From Myxococcus xanthus (GTDB lineage: Bacteria > Myxococcota > Myxococcia > Myxococcales > Myxococcaceae), in NCBI RefSeq assembly GCF_900106535.1, contig NZ_FNOH01000005.1, positions 124,001 through 188,000 on the forward strand: a stretch of 64,000 nt of DNA, in the 5' to 3' direction. Below the pieces are notes generated by a model. It did no database searches. It saw nothing but the letters and a program-made list of their open reading frames with translations, and had not been told where the DNA came from. The stretch's first letter is position 1; each line of letters starts with the position of its first letter. Positions 17,254-26,124 of this stretch are shown here, piece after piece. The position numbers were made by a program, and so were the translations under genes.

Positions 17254-18441
17254 TCAGGCCTCGTCCGCGGGGGCGCTCTCGTCGGAGGTGGAGGTGACGG
17301 GCTCGAAGCGCAGCAGGGCGTGGAGCGGGACGAAGACTTCGTGGCCCTCCTCGCCCAACAGCAGGTCGAACCGGCCCACGCGCATCAGCGGGAGCTGGAG
17401 GGTGATGCCGTTGCGCAGCACCATCCGCACCGTCTGCCCGATGTGGTCCAGGAAGGCGCGCGGGTCCGAGTGGGGGCGCTTGTCCGGCTGACGCGCCACC
17501 GCGGACGGCTTCTGCGTCAGCTTGGCATCGCGCTCCAGACCGGGCAGCAGCCGCTCCCAGTCCGTGCGCCGGGCCAGCAGCACTACCTGGAGCTTCTCCA
17601 GGCGGCCCGTGCGCTCCAGCGTGAAGGCGATGGGCTCCTCGGCCTGTAGCGTGTCCAGCAGGGAGCGCTCCGCCAGCACCACGGAGACTTCTGCCTTGTC
17701 GCTGATGAGCTGGGCCAGGAAGTCCGCCACCACGGCGTTTTCGACCTCGCCGCGCGCCTGCTTGATGGCCGCCTTGCGCTGGGTGCGCTCCTTGCGGGCC
17801 ATGAACTCGGCCACCGTCATCCCGCTCTGGAGCACGCCGAAGGCGTCACCCAGGGACAGGCTGGGCGTCTGGCCCATCAGCTCGTACACCTGGTCGAAGC
17901 GCTTCGCCTCCTCGGCGTGCAGCTTGCGCCAGATGCGGCACTTCATCTTCCCTTCCAGCTCGCCCTTCGCGATGCGGGCGGGGACGCGCTCGCGCACCGC
18001 CAGCGCCTGAATCTGCTCGGGCGTGGGGGGCGGCCGGGGCGTGGACGGCCGGAAGCCGCCGGGGCGTCCGCCGAACCCACCACCGGGGGCTCTGCCTGGA
18101 GGCGCACCCGTGCCAGGGCCTGAGGGGCGGGGAGCCAGCGGGCGGGCGCCAGGCGTCACGCTCGTCGTCGGGCGGGGCGTGGGGGCCGCTGTCGCTGTCG
18201 CTGCCACCGGGGCGGGGCGGGGCACCGGAGCGGTTCCCGTGGGCGCGGGACGAGGCGTCGGCAGGGGCGCCGAGCCAGCAGCGGGCCGGGGCGTGGGCGC
18301 CACTCCCGTGGGGCGCGGGGTAGGCGTGGGGCGCGGCGTGGGCGCCGGAGTCGGGGTCGGAGCGGCAGTGCCTGGCGTCGTTGCCGGGCGCCGGATGACT
18401 TCGACCGCGGGAATCACCCGCCGTGTCTTCCTGTCGTTCAC
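17254..18441 (-). CDS. Proline-rich protein with C-terminal Hfq-like (Sm-fold) domain
   Basis: A 395-residue protein. Residues about 20-135 are a low-complexity Pro/Thr/Ala/Arg region (PTPRPTPTPRPTG type repeats). Residues about 140-320 are a charged helical region (KMKCRIWRKLHAEE, FMARKERTQRKAAIKQ) of no recognised family. Residues about 326-381 resemble Hfq: AFLDHIGQTVRMVL, then NGITLQ, a GRFDLLL strand and a final FVPLHALLRF that aligns with the YKHAIST motif, keeping the His but not the Lys. Hfq is an RNA chaperone that forms a hexameric ring. Here the domain is fused to a long disordered arm, so RNA binding is a testable inference. There is no signal peptide, so it is cytoplasmic. Confidence 0.65.
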   Translation of the reverse strand: MNDRKTRRVIPAVEVIRRPATTPGTAAPTPTPAPTPRPTPTPRPTGVAPTPRPAAGSAPLPTPRPAPTGTAPVPRPAPVAATATAAPTPRPTTSVTPGARPLAPRPSGPGTGAPPGRAPGGGFGGRPGGFRPSTPRPPPTPEQIQALAVRERVPARIAKGELEGKMKCRIWRKLHAEEAKRFDQVYELMGQTPSLSLGDAFGVLQSGMTVAEFMARKERTQRKAAIKQARGEVENAVVADFLAQLISDKAEVSVVLAERSLLDTLQAEEPIAFTLERTGRLEKLQVVLLARRTDWERLLPGLERDAKLTQKPSAVARQPDKRPHSDPRAFLDHIGQTVRMVLRNGITLQLPLMRVGRFDLLLGEEGHEVFVPLHALLRFEPVTSTSDESAPADEA

Positions 18442-18484
18442 AGTCGTACGTTACCTGATGCGAGTTTTCCGGGCATGCCCGGCT

Positions 18485-18904
18485 TTACGGCTGGAGGGAT
18501 GCTGAAAGGTCGACCTTCCACCCGGATGGCTCACGGACCATCCGGACCTCGTGGGAGCTTTCTCCCGCGCGCACGAGCACTGTCGCGACGTCTCCCTCCT
18601 CTCGGACGAGCGAGACCTCCGTAACATCCGGAGGCGGAGGGACATTCGCGAAGAAGAGGGCCATGGGCTCCGGTTTTTCTTCACCCCCGGAGGCCTCTCC
18701 CACCACCTGCGCACGCTGCGCCAGCGCGTCCTGGGTGGGCTTGGACAGCGCGCCCCACGCTTGCTGCAGCTCCCCTCGCTTCACCAGCCGGTGGAAGGAC
18801 GTGTAGGCGTCCTGCGGGGTGCCGAAGCGCGGCCGGTTGCAGCCACCCAGGCTCAGCAGCAGGACCAGCGCTACCAGCCAGGGCATCGTCGCGGAGAGAC
18901 GCAT
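18485..18904 (-). CDS. Small predicted lipoprotein
   Basis: A 139-residue protein with a lipoprotein signal (MRLSATMPWLVALVLLL, lipobox LGGC, Cys22). The body begins with TPQDAYTSFHRLVKRGELQQAWGALS, a helical pattern seen in NTF2/DUF4878-like lipoproteins that precede a small beta sheet (VSLVREEGDVATVLVRAG, EVRMVREPSGWKVDL). It is predicted to sit in the outer membrane facing the periplasm. It lies 43 bases upstream of the Hfq-like gene on the same strand. Function is unknown. Confidence 0.7.
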   Translation of the reverse strand: MRLSATMPWLVALVLLLSLGGCNRPRFGTPQDAYTSFHRLVKRGELQQAWGALSKPTQDALAQRAQVVGEASGGEEKPEPMALFFANVPPPPDVTEVSLVREEGDVATVLVRAGESSHEVRMVREPSGWKVDLSASLQP

Positions 18905-18960
18905 GGGGACAGGGGTTTAGGTCAAAGCGCCGCCGGGGGAAAGCCCGAGGTTCGGACATG

Positions 18961-20004
18961 TCACGCGGCGTGCTGATGGACGCGATTGCGACCTGCTCCC
19001 TTGGCCGCATAGAGGCTGGCGTCGGCAGCCCGCAGCAGCGCCTCCGCGCTCGGGAGGTCGCCCGACGGCACCGTGGCCACGCCCAATGACGCGGTCAGCC
19101 GCACGCACTGCGGCTTGCCACTCCCGCCCACATGCTCCAGCTCCAGGGCGGCGATGGCGTCGCGCACCCGCTCGCAGACCCGGAGCGCGTCCGCGGGGCC
19201 TGTCTCCGGGAGCAGGGCGATGAACTCCTCGCCGCCGTAACGTGCCAGCAGGTCCACTTCCCGCAGCCGCGCCCGCGCTGTCTGGGCCACGGCCTTCAGC
19301 ACGTGGTCTCCGAAGGGATGCCCGAAGCTGTCGTTGATGCGCTTGAAGTGGTCGATGTCCAGCATCACCAGGGACAGGGGCGCTCCATAACGCCGCGAGC
19401 GGGCGAACTCGTCGTTCAGCCGCTCTTCGAAGGCGCGCCGGTTCGACAGGCCGGTGAGTGCATCCGTGCGGGTGAGCGCCAGCAGCTCTTCGCGCCGCGC
19501 CGCCAGCTCCTTGTTGGCGCGGTCCAGCTCCCGGTTCTTCTCCACCAGCGCGTCCTGCAACGCCTTCAGCCGCAGCATCGACTTCACGCGGGCCGACAGC
19601 TCGAGCATGTCGAAGGGCTTCACCAGGTAGTCATCCGCCCCCAGCTCCAGTCCCTCCACCTTTCCCGCGGCCTGCCGGGCCGTCATGAGAATCACGGGGA
19701 TGAAGCCGAAGCCGTCCTCGCCCGCGTTCGCCTTGATGATGCGGCACACCTCCACGCCGCCCAGTCCCGGCATCTCCACGTCCATGAGGATGAGGTCGGG
19801 GCGGGACTCCCGGATGGCGGAGAGCGCCTGGGCGCCGTCATGGGCCTCGGTGAAGACGTAACCGTGAGGGGCCAGTCCGTCGCGAACGTGCCGGAGATGC
19901 ACCGGGTCATCGTCCACGAGGAGCACCGTGCGGCCACTGAGTTCCCCTGCGAGGGGGGCACGGCGGGCGACCTCCAGCGTCCTCTTCCGTTCGCCATCCG
20001 CCAT
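18961..20004 (-). CDS. Response regulator diguanylate cyclase (REC-GGDEF)
   Basis: A 347-residue cytoplasmic protein. Residues about 25-145 are a receiver domain with the acidic pocket (LVDDD), the phospho-acceptor Asp in LILMDVEMPG and the conserved Lys in YLVKPFD. A coiled linker (150-175) leads to a GGDEF domain (about 180-345) with the active-site motif RYGGEEFIAL and substrate-binding LDIDHFKRIND. An intact RxxD inhibitory site (REVD) lies five residues before GGEEF, so feedback inhibition by cyclic di-GMP is expected. It should make cyclic di-GMP after phosphorylation by an unlinked kinase; no histidine kinase gene is adjacent. Cyclic di-GMP affects T4P and exopolysaccharide in M. xanthus, but a link from proximity is only inference. 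Confidence 0.92.
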   Translation of the reverse strand: MADGERKRTLEVARRAPLAGELSGRTVLLVDDDPVHLRHVRDGLAPHGYVFTEAHDGAQALSAIRESRPDLILMDVEMPGLGGVEVCRIIKANAGEDGFGFIPVILMTARQAAGKVEGLELGADDYLVKPFDMLELSARVKSMLRLKALQDALVEKNRELDRANKELAARREELLALTRTDALTGLSNRRAFEERLNDEFARSRRYGAPLSLVMLDIDHFKRINDSFGHPFGDHVLKAVAQTARARLREVDLLARYGGEEFIALLPETGPADALRVCERVRDAIAALELEHVGGSGKPQCVRLTASLGVATVPSGDLPSAEALLRAADASLYAAKGAGRNRVHQHAA

Positions 20005-20114
20005 GAATGTCTCGCCCCCGGTGCAATCGTCCCGCGCGCGGTGCGGGGTTGCCCGCCATTCTTACTGCCCGCACCGGGGATGCAAGAGGCTCGGCGCGCG
20101 CCCGTGGCGCGACG

Positions 20115-20735
20115 TCAGGCAGGCTTCAGTAGCCGCGCCCGATACACGGGCTCCCCGCTGGCCAGGTAGCGGCGCTCACGCGTGGAGGGCACTTCCTCCG
20201 GGTCATAGGGATGGAAAACACCTGAACCCAGGGGGTTCTTGAAACCAACGGATTCCAAGATGGCGAGCATCGTCACGCCGCGGTCCTGGACGTCGGTGCG
20301 CATGTCGAAGAGTCCGCCCGGTGCGAGCTTGCCGTACAGCAGCTCGGCGAACGCGGGCTGAATCACGGCGCGCTTGGCGTGGGAGCGCTTCCACCAGGGG
20401 TCGGGGAACTGGAGGTGGATGGCGGCGAGCGAATCGGGCGCGAAGATGCGGGGCACGATGAAGCGGGCGTCGGATTCGATGACGCGCAGGTTGCGCAGGC
20501 CCGCCTTGTCCGCGCGGTCCTGGGTGTCGCGCGCGTACTTCTTGCGCCACTCGAAGGCGACGAAGCGCACCTCGGGGTGGCGGCGGCAGTATTCCAGGGC
20601 GTGGCCGCCCGCGCCGGAGCCGATTTCCAGCTCGAGCGGTCCGCTGAAACCGAATTCGGCGTCCCAGTCCGGCGGGGTCTCCTGGGTGACGAACTTGAGG
20701 CCAACGGGCTCGGGGAGCAGGCGAGGACGGGACAT
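20115..20735 (-). CDS. trmB: tRNA (guanine-N7-)-methyltransferase
   Basis: A 206-residue class I SAM-dependent methyltransferase that makes m7G46 in tRNA. The ATG at 20735 gives the usual TrmB length; upstream in-frame sequence is not protein-like. Visible motifs are LELEIGSGAGGHALEY (SAM-binding motif I), FVAFEWRKKYAR, LQFPDPWWKRSHAKRAV (the TrmB signature PDPWxKxxHxKRR-like segment) and a C-terminal STRERRYLASGEPVY with the conserved T-x-R-E region. It is divergent from ribF with 75 bases between the starts. Confidence 0.94.
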   Translation of the reverse strand: MSRPRLLPEPVGLKFVTQETPPDWDAEFGFSGPLELEIGSGAGGHALEYCRRHPEVRFVAFEWRKKYARDTQDRADKAGLRNLRVIESDARFIVPRIFAPDSLAAIHLQFPDPWWKRSHAKRAVIQPAFAELLYGKLAPGGLFDMRTDVQDRGVTMLAILESVGFKNPLGSGVFHPYDPEEVPSTRERRYLASGEPVYRARLLKPA

Positions 20736-20810
20736 GGGCGGGCGCCACCAACCACGGCGACGACGGGTTTGGCCAGGGAAAAACGCGAGGCCTGGAGTAT
20801 ACGGGAGCCC

Positions 20811-21737
20811 ATGAAGGTCTACCCTGCGGTGGCGGACGCGGGCCGGGCGCTGGCCGGACAGGCACTCGCGCTGGGCAACTTCGACGGTGTGCACGTGGGC
20901 CATCAGGCCCTCTTCGCGGAGGCGCGCCGCCACGGGCGGGCCGCCGCCTTCACCTTCAATCCCCATCCAGGCAAGGTGCTCCAGCCGGAGCTGGCGCCGA
21001 AGCTCATCACCCTGCTGCCGCGCAAGCTGGAGCTGTTCGAGGAGCTCGGGTTGGACGCCGCGGTGGTGCAACCCTTCTCGCGCGAATACGCGCGCACGCC
21101 GCCCGCGGACTTCGAGGCAGCGCTCTTCGACGCGCTCGGCGTCGCGCACGTCGTGGTGGGCAGCGACTTCACCTACGGCTCGGCCCGGCGCGGCACCGCG
21201 GAGACGCTGCGCGAGGCCGCGGCACGGCGTGGCGCCACGGTGCACGTGGTTCCTCCCGTCACGGTGGATGGCGTGGTGGCGTCGTCATCGCGCGTTCGCG
21301 AGTACATCCTGGAGGGGCGCGTGTCCGCGGCGCGGCGGCTGCTGGGCCGTCCCTTCGACCTGGATGGCACGGTGGTGACGGGCGCGGGGCGGGGGCGGGG
21401 CATCGGCTTTCCCACCGCGAACGTGGACACGCAGAACGAGCTGCGCCCCGCACCGGGTGTCTATGCCATCCGCGTCCAACTGCCGGGCGAGTCAAAGGGC
21501 ACCTGGCATGGCGGTGCGGCGAACATCGGTGTGAAGCCTACCTTTGGCGGCACGGAGGTGACGATCGAAGCGCACCTGCTCGACTTCACCGGCGACCTGT
21601 ACGGCAAGGAGCTGCGCGTGCAGTTCCTCGACCGCCTGCGCCCCGAGCAGCGTTTCGGTTCGGTGGTGGAGCTGACGGGGCAGATCAAGCGTGACGTGGA
21701 GGCCGCGCGCGCAGTGATTGCGCGCGAGGAGAGCTGA
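20811..21737 (+). CDS. ribF: Bifunctional riboflavin kinase / FAD synthetase
   Basis: A 308-residue enzyme that phosphorylates riboflavin to FMN and adenylates FMN to FAD. The N-terminal nucleotidyltransferase half has ALGNFDGVHVGHQAL (residues about 20-34) and SSSRVREYI; the C-terminal kinase half has GRGIGFPTANV and ANIGVKPTFGG (the PTxxG and NIG signatures). Length is normal. The ATG at 20811 fits the family start. There is no riboswitch visible in the 75-base divergent spacer to trmB. It is followed by the pilB promoter region and is probably not in the pil operon. Confidence 0.95.
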   Translation: MKVYPAVADAGRALAGQALALGNFDGVHVGHQALFAEARRHGRAAAFTFNPHPGKVLQPELAPKLITLLPRKLELFEELGLDAAVVQPFSREYARTPPADFEAALFDALGVAHVVVGSDFTYGSARRGTAETLREAAARRGATVHVVPPVTVDGVVASSSRVREYILEGRVSAARRLLGRPFDLDGTVVTGAGRGRGIGFPTANVDTQNELRPAPGVYAIRVQLPGESKGTWHGGAANIGVKPTFGGTEVTIEAHLLDFTGDLYGKELRVQFLDRLRPEQRFGSVVELTGQIKRDVEAARAVIAREES

Positions 21738-21795
21738 GCAATTTTCCCGTGTCCGTTCAACGGTTTGTGACAGCAGGGGAGCAGGCGAGCGCGCC

Positions 21796-21824
21796 TTGAC
21801 GCGCGCGCGCGGCTCCCCTCTAAT
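21796..21824 (+). promoter_or_regulatory. Predicted sigma70-type promoter of pilB
   Basis: TTGACG at 21796-21801 and TCTAAT at 21819-21824 are separated by exactly 17 bases. The spacer is a CG-rich run. This is one of the closest matches to the vegetative consensus in the window and lies in the 204-base gap between ribF and pilB. It would give a leader of about 110 bases. Confidence 0.75.
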
Positions 21825-21893
21825 TCGCAATCAGGAACCGTGCCATGGGGTGAGGATCACCCGGGCACCGCTCCAGCGTCTTTGAGCTCGGAG

Positions 21894-21922
21894 GCGGGCC
21901 CCCGCCCGCTTCTTTCTTCTTC
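21894..21922 (+). terminator. Terminator-like hairpin in the pilB leader
   Basis: GCGGGC (21894-21899) pairs perfectly with GCCCGC (21904-21909) across a four-C loop and is followed by a pyrimidine tract TTCTTTCTTCTT (21910-21921). It lies downstream of the pilB promoter and about 20 bases before the pilB ATG, just ahead of the ribosome site AAGGAAGAGG. It could act as an attenuator or protect the 5' end. No antiterminator has been confirmed. Confidence 0.5.
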
Positions 21923-21941
21923 AAGGAAGAGGCATCAACGA

Positions 21942-23642
21942 ATGTCCGGTCGACTCGGTGAACTGCTGGTTCGCGAGAACCTCATCTCCGTGCAGCAGCT
22001 GCGCAAGGCCCAGGAAGAGCAGCAGAAGAACGGCACGCGCATCGGCACCGCGCTCGTCAAGACGGGCGCCATCGAGGAGTCGAAGCTGACCGACTTCCTC
22101 TCCAAGCAATATGGCGTGCCGGCCATCAACCTGAAGGACTTCGACGTCGAGCCGGACATCATCAAACTGGTGCCGAAGGAAGTGGCGGAGAAGCACCTGG
22201 TGGTGCCCGTCAACCGCGCGGGCCCGTCGCTCATCGTGGCCATGTGCGACCCGTCCAACATCTTCGCGGTGGACGACCTGAAGTTCCTCACCGGCTACAA
22301 CATCGAGACGGTGGTCGCCTCCGAGGTCTCCATCCGCGAGGCCATCGAGCGCTATTACGCGGAGAAGGGCCCGTCGCTGGAGGACATCGTCGGCGACGTC
22401 GGTGACGACATCGAGGTCACCAAGGAAGAGACGGAGAACATCGATGAGATGGCCAAGGCCGCGGACGACGCGCCCGTGGTCAAGCTGGTGAACCTCATCC
22501 TCATGGACGCCATCAAGAAGCGCGCGTCCGATATCCACGTCGAGCCCTACGAGAAGGACTTCCGCGTCCGCTTCCGCATCGACGGTGTGATGTACGAGGT
22601 GATGCGCCCGCCGATGAAGCTGCGCAACGCGATCACCTCGCGTTTGAAGATCATGGCCTCGCTGGACATCTCCGAGCGGCGCCTGCCGCAGGACGGCCGC
22701 ATCAAGATCAAGATGGGCGGCGGCAAGGAGATGGACTTCCGCGTGAGCGTGTGCCCCACGCTCTTCGGCGAGAAGGTCGTGATGCGTCTGCTCGACAAGA
22801 GCAACCTCCAGCTCGACATGACGAAGCTGGGCTTCGACGCGCAGCCGCTGGCCTGGTTCAAGGAGGCCATCGACCGGCCCTACGGCATGGTGCTGGTGAC
22901 GGGCCCCACGGGCTCGGGCAAGACGACGACGCTGTACTCGGCGCTCTCCAGCCTCAACGGCCTGGACACCAACATCTGCACCGCGGAGGACCCGGTCGAG
23001 TTCAACTTCGCCGGCATCAATCAGGTGCAGATGCATGACGACATCGGCCTGAACTTCGCCGCGGCGCTGCGCTCCTTCCTCCGCCAGGACCCGGACATCA
23101 TCATGATTGGTGAGATCCGCGACTTCGAGACGGCGGAAATCGGCGTGAAGGCGGCGCTCACGGGCCACCTGGTGCTCTCCACGCTGCACACCAACGACGC
23201 CCCGGGCACGGTGAGCCGTCTGCTCAACATGGGCATCGAGCCGTTCCTCGTGACGGCTTCGCTGAACCTCATCCTCGCCCAGCGTCTGGCGCGTCGTCTG
23301 TGCCCGGCCTGCAAGAAGCCGGCGGAGAACGTGGACGAGCAGGCGCTCATCGACGCCGGTGTTCCGCCGGACAAGATTGGCACCTTCACGATGTACGAGA
23401 AGGTCGGCTGCCGCGACTGCAACGACCGTGGCTACCGCGGCCGCGTGGCCATCTACGAGGTCATGCCCTTCTGGGACGGCCTCAAGGAGCTGGTCATCAA
23501 CGGCGCCTCCGCCGCGGAGCTGAAGCAGGAGGCCATCCGCCTGGGCATGAGCAGCCTGCGCATGAGCGGTCTTCGCAAGATGATGGACGGCGCCACCACG
23601 TTGGAAGAGGTGGTGGGAAACACCGCCCCGGACCGCTTCTAG
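21942..23642 (+). CDS. pilB: Type IV pilus extension ATPase PilB
   Basis: A 566-residue hexameric secretion-type ATPase that powers pilin assembly at the leading pole. The ATG at 21942 follows AAGGAAGAGG and matches the expected PilB length. Residues 1-140 form an MshEN/GSPII_E N-terminal domain (RLGELLVRENLIS, QQLRKAQEE), a type that can bind cyclic di-GMP. The ATPase core has Walker A GPTGSGKTT (about residue 325), an Asp box, Walker B with IGEIRDFET and a His box with TLHTNDAPGT. A tetracysteine zinc site (CPAC and CRDC) lies at about 455-495. pilT follows after 42 bases. Confidence 0.98.
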   Translation: MSGRLGELLVRENLISVQQLRKAQEEQQKNGTRIGTALVKTGAIEESKLTDFLSKQYGVPAINLKDFDVEPDIIKLVPKEVAEKHLVVPVNRAGPSLIVAMCDPSNIFAVDDLKFLTGYNIETVVASEVSIREAIERYYAEKGPSLEDIVGDVGDDIEVTKEETENIDEMAKAADDAPVVKLVNLILMDAIKKRASDIHVEPYEKDFRVRFRIDGVMYEVMRPPMKLRNAITSRLKIMASLDISERRLPQDGRIKIKMGGGKEMDFRVSVCPTLFGEKVVMRLLDKSNLQLDMTKLGFDAQPLAWFKEAIDRPYGMVLVTGPTGSGKTTTLYSALSSLNGLDTNICTAEDPVEFNFAGINQVQMHDDIGLNFAAALRSFLRQDPDIIMIGEIRDFETAEIGVKAALTGHLVLSTLHTNDAPGTVSRLLNMGIEPFLVTASLNLILAQRLARRLCPACKKPAENVDEQALIDAGVPPDKIGTFTMYEKVGCRDCNDRGYRGRVAIYEVMPFWDGLKELVINGASAAELKQEAIRLGMSSLRMSGLRKMMDGATTLEEVVGNTAPDRF

Positions 23643-23684
23643 TCAACCTTCCTCCCACCGCACTCCCCCGAAGGACATCCCCCC

Positions 23685-24803
23685 GTGGCCAACCTGCACC
23701 AGCTCCTCAAGGCGATGGTCGAGAAGGGCGCTTCCGACCTCCACGTCACCACCGGCTCTCCGCCGCAGCTTCGCGTCGACGGCGAGCTCGTCCCCTTGAA
23801 GACGGCGCCGCTGACCCCGGTGGAGACGAAGCAGCTCTGCTACTCCATCCTCACGGACGCCCAGAAGCACAAGTTCGAAGAGGACAACGAGCTGGACCTG
23901 TCCTTCGGCGTGAAGGGCCTGTCGCGCTTCCGCGCCAACATCTTCATGCAGCGTGGCGCGGTCGCCGCGGCGTTCCGGACCATTCCCTTCAAGATTTTGA
24001 CGTTCCAGGAGCTGGGCCTGCCGCCGGTGGTGGCGGAGCTGGTGAAGAAGCCCCGCGGGCTCATCCTGGTGACGGGCCCCACGGGTTCGGGCAAGTCCAC
24101 CACGCTGGCCTCGATGATCGACAAGATCAACACCGAGCGTCATGAGCACATCATGACCATCGAGGACCCCATCGAGTACCTGCACCCGCACAAGAACTGC
24201 CTCGTGAATCAGCGCGAGGTGGGGGCGGACACGCGGAACTTCAAGACGGCCCTCAAGTACATCCTCCGCCAGGACCCGGACGTGGTGCTCGTCGGTGAGC
24301 TCCGTGACCTGGAGACGATTGAAGCGGCGCTCACCATCGCGGAGACGGGCCACATCTGCTACGCGACGCTACACACCAATAGCGCGGTGCAGACCATCAA
24401 CCGCGTGTTGGACGTGTTCCCGCCGTACCAGCAGCCGCAGGTCCGCGCGCAGATGTCCTTCGTGCTGGAAGGCGTGATGAGCCAGGCGCTGGTGGCGAAG
24501 GCGGGCGGCCCCGGCCGCATCCTGGCGCTGGAGGTGATGGTGCCCAACCCCGCAATCCGGAACCTGATCCGCGAGGACAAGGTCCACCAGATCTACTCGT
24601 CCATGCAGGTCGGCCAGGCGAAGTTCGGCATGCAGACCTTCAACCAGGCCCTGGCGGCGCTGCTGCTGCGGCGGCTCATCACCCAGGACGAGGCCTTCGG
24701 ACGCTCTAGCGACGCGGAGGAGTTGCGCAACATCCTGGCCACGGGCGGCGGCGGGGCCTTGCCCGGAATGCAGCGGCCAGGCGGGGGAGCGGGTGGTCGT
24801 TAG
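23685..24803 (+). CDS. pilT: Type IV pilus retraction ATPase PilT
   Basis: A 372-residue hexameric ATPase that depolymerises the pilus and generates the pulling force of S-motility. The GTG start gives the typical N-terminus (VANLHQLLKAMVEKGASDLHV). Residues about 1-100 form the PAS-like N-domain. Walker A GPTGSGKST is at about residue 131-139, Walker B has LVGELRDLET and the His box has TLHTNSAVQT. The PilT-specific AIRNLIRE motif is present near residue 288. The C-terminus ends in a Gly-rich tail. Confidence 0.98.
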   Translation: MANLHQLLKAMVEKGASDLHVTTGSPPQLRVDGELVPLKTAPLTPVETKQLCYSILTDAQKHKFEEDNELDLSFGVKGLSRFRANIFMQRGAVAAAFRTIPFKILTFQELGLPPVVAELVKKPRGLILVTGPTGSGKSTTLASMIDKINTERHEHIMTIEDPIEYLHPHKNCLVNQREVGADTRNFKTALKYILRQDPDVVLVGELRDLETIEAALTIAETGHICYATLHTNSAVQTINRVLDVFPPYQQPQVRAQMSFVLEGVMSQALVAKAGGPGRILALEVMVPNPAIRNLIREDKVHQIYSSMQVGQAKFGMQTFNQALAALLLRRLITQDEAFGRSSDAEELRNILATGGGGALPGMQRPGGGAGGR

Positions 24804-24860
24804 TTCCGGGATTCGGAGATCAGCGGTTAGAGTGGCGCGGCACCCGCGGAGGTCCAGCTC

Positions 24861-26114
24861 ATGGCAGCCCCAGCAGTGAAGTCGGCATCAACTCCCAAGA
24901 AGGCCACCGCCCAGTTCCTCTGGGAGGCGAAGACCAAGAGCGGGGAGTCGAAAAAGGGTGAGATGGAGGCGATGGACGTCGAGGCCGTCAACGCGCGCCT
25001 CAAGTCCCTCGGGCTGAACCCCGTCAAGGTGCGCAAGAAGAGCATGCTGGACGGGGACATCACGATCCCCGGCTTCGGCGGTGTCGAAGGCAAGGACATC
25101 CTCGTCTTCACCCGTCAGTTCGCCACGATGATCGACGCCGGCCTCCCGCTGGTGCAGTGCCTCGATATCCTCGCGAGCCAGATGGACAACCCTTCCTTCA
25201 AGAAGGTGCTGTTCGCCATCAAGAGCAAGGTGGAGCAGGGCAGCACCTTCGCGGACGCGCTGAAGGAGCACCCCAAGGTCTTCGACGAGCTCTACGTCCA
25301 GCTCTGCGCCGCGGGTGAGGTGGGCGGTATCCTCGACGCCATCCTCAACCGGCTCGCGGCGTACCGGGAGAAGAACGAGAAGCTCAAGTCGAAGGTCAAG
25401 AGCGCGATGACCTACCCGATCATCGTGATCCTGGTGGCCATCGGCGTGACGGCGGTGCTGCTGCTGAAGGTGACGCCCGTCTTCGAGAAGATGTTCGCGG
25501 ACTTCGGCTCGGAGCTGCCGGGGCCGACGCAGATGATCGTGAACTTCTCGCACATGGCGCAGGAGTACTTCTTCCATGTGGCTGGCTCGATTGTCGCCGT
25601 GGTGATGTCCTTCACGTGGAGCTACCGCCAGCCGCGTGGCCGGAAGTTCTGGGACAAGGTGTTCCTCTTCATGCCCGTCTTCGGCCCCGTGCTCCGCAAG
25701 GTGGCCGTGGCCCGGTTCACCCGCACGCTGGGGACCATGATTTCCTCGGGCGTGCCCATCCTGGACGCGCTGGACGTTACCGCGAAGACGGCCGGTAACC
25801 GCACGGTGGAAGACGCCATCATCTACGTCCGCGGGAAGATCGCCGAGGGCAAGAACATCGCGGGGCCTCTGGCCGAGACGAAAGTATTCCCGTCGATGGT
25901 GGTCCAGATGATCGGCGTCGGTGAGGCGACAGGCGCCATGGACACCATGCTCAACAAGATCGCCGACTTCTACGACGACGAGGTGGACGCGGCCATCAAC
26001 AGCCTCACGGCGATGATTGAGCCGGTCCTCATGGTGTTCCTCGGCGGCGTGGTCGGTGGCTTCCTCATCGGCATGTATCTGCCGATCTTCTCGCTTGCCG
26101 GCGCCATCCAGTAG
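24861..26114 (+). CDS. pilC: Type IV pilus inner-membrane platform protein PilC
   Basis: A 417-residue polytopic inner-membrane protein of the GspF/PilC family that connects PilB or PilT to the pilus base. The ATG at 24861 is preceded by GGAGGTCCAGCTC. Two T2SSF domains are visible: residues about 85-205 (FTRQFATMIDAGLPLVQCL) and 285-405 (FTRTLGTMISSGVPILDAL), each with the GEATG- or GEVGG-type loop (AAGEVGGILDAIL, IGVGEATGAMDTM). Transmembrane helices lie near residues 190-212, 233-255 and 385-410. It is located 57 bases after pilT. Confidence 0.98.
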   Translation: MAAPAVKSASTPKKATAQFLWEAKTKSGESKKGEMEAMDVEAVNARLKSLGLNPVKVRKKSMLDGDITIPGFGGVEGKDILVFTRQFATMIDAGLPLVQCLDILASQMDNPSFKKVLFAIKSKVEQGSTFADALKEHPKVFDELYVQLCAAGEVGGILDAILNRLAAYREKNEKLKSKVKSAMTYPIIVILVAIGVTAVLLLKVTPVFEKMFADFGSELPGPTQMIVNFSHMAQEYFFHVAGSIVAVVMSFTWSYRQPRGRKFWDKVFLFMPVFGPVLRKVAVARFTRTLGTMISSGVPILDALDVTAKTAGNRTVEDAIIYVRGKIAEGKNIAGPLAETKVFPSMVVQMIGVGEATGAMDTMLNKIADFYDDEVDAAINSLTAMIEPVLMVFLGGVVGGFLIGMYLPIFSLAGAIQ

Positions 26115-26124
26115 GTCAGCAGCG

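Noticed and set aside
26017..26124. Longer PilS N-terminus overlapping pilC
   Set aside because: The Ser/Ala/Cys-rich extension lies within the pilC coding region in another frame and does not match a PilS start.
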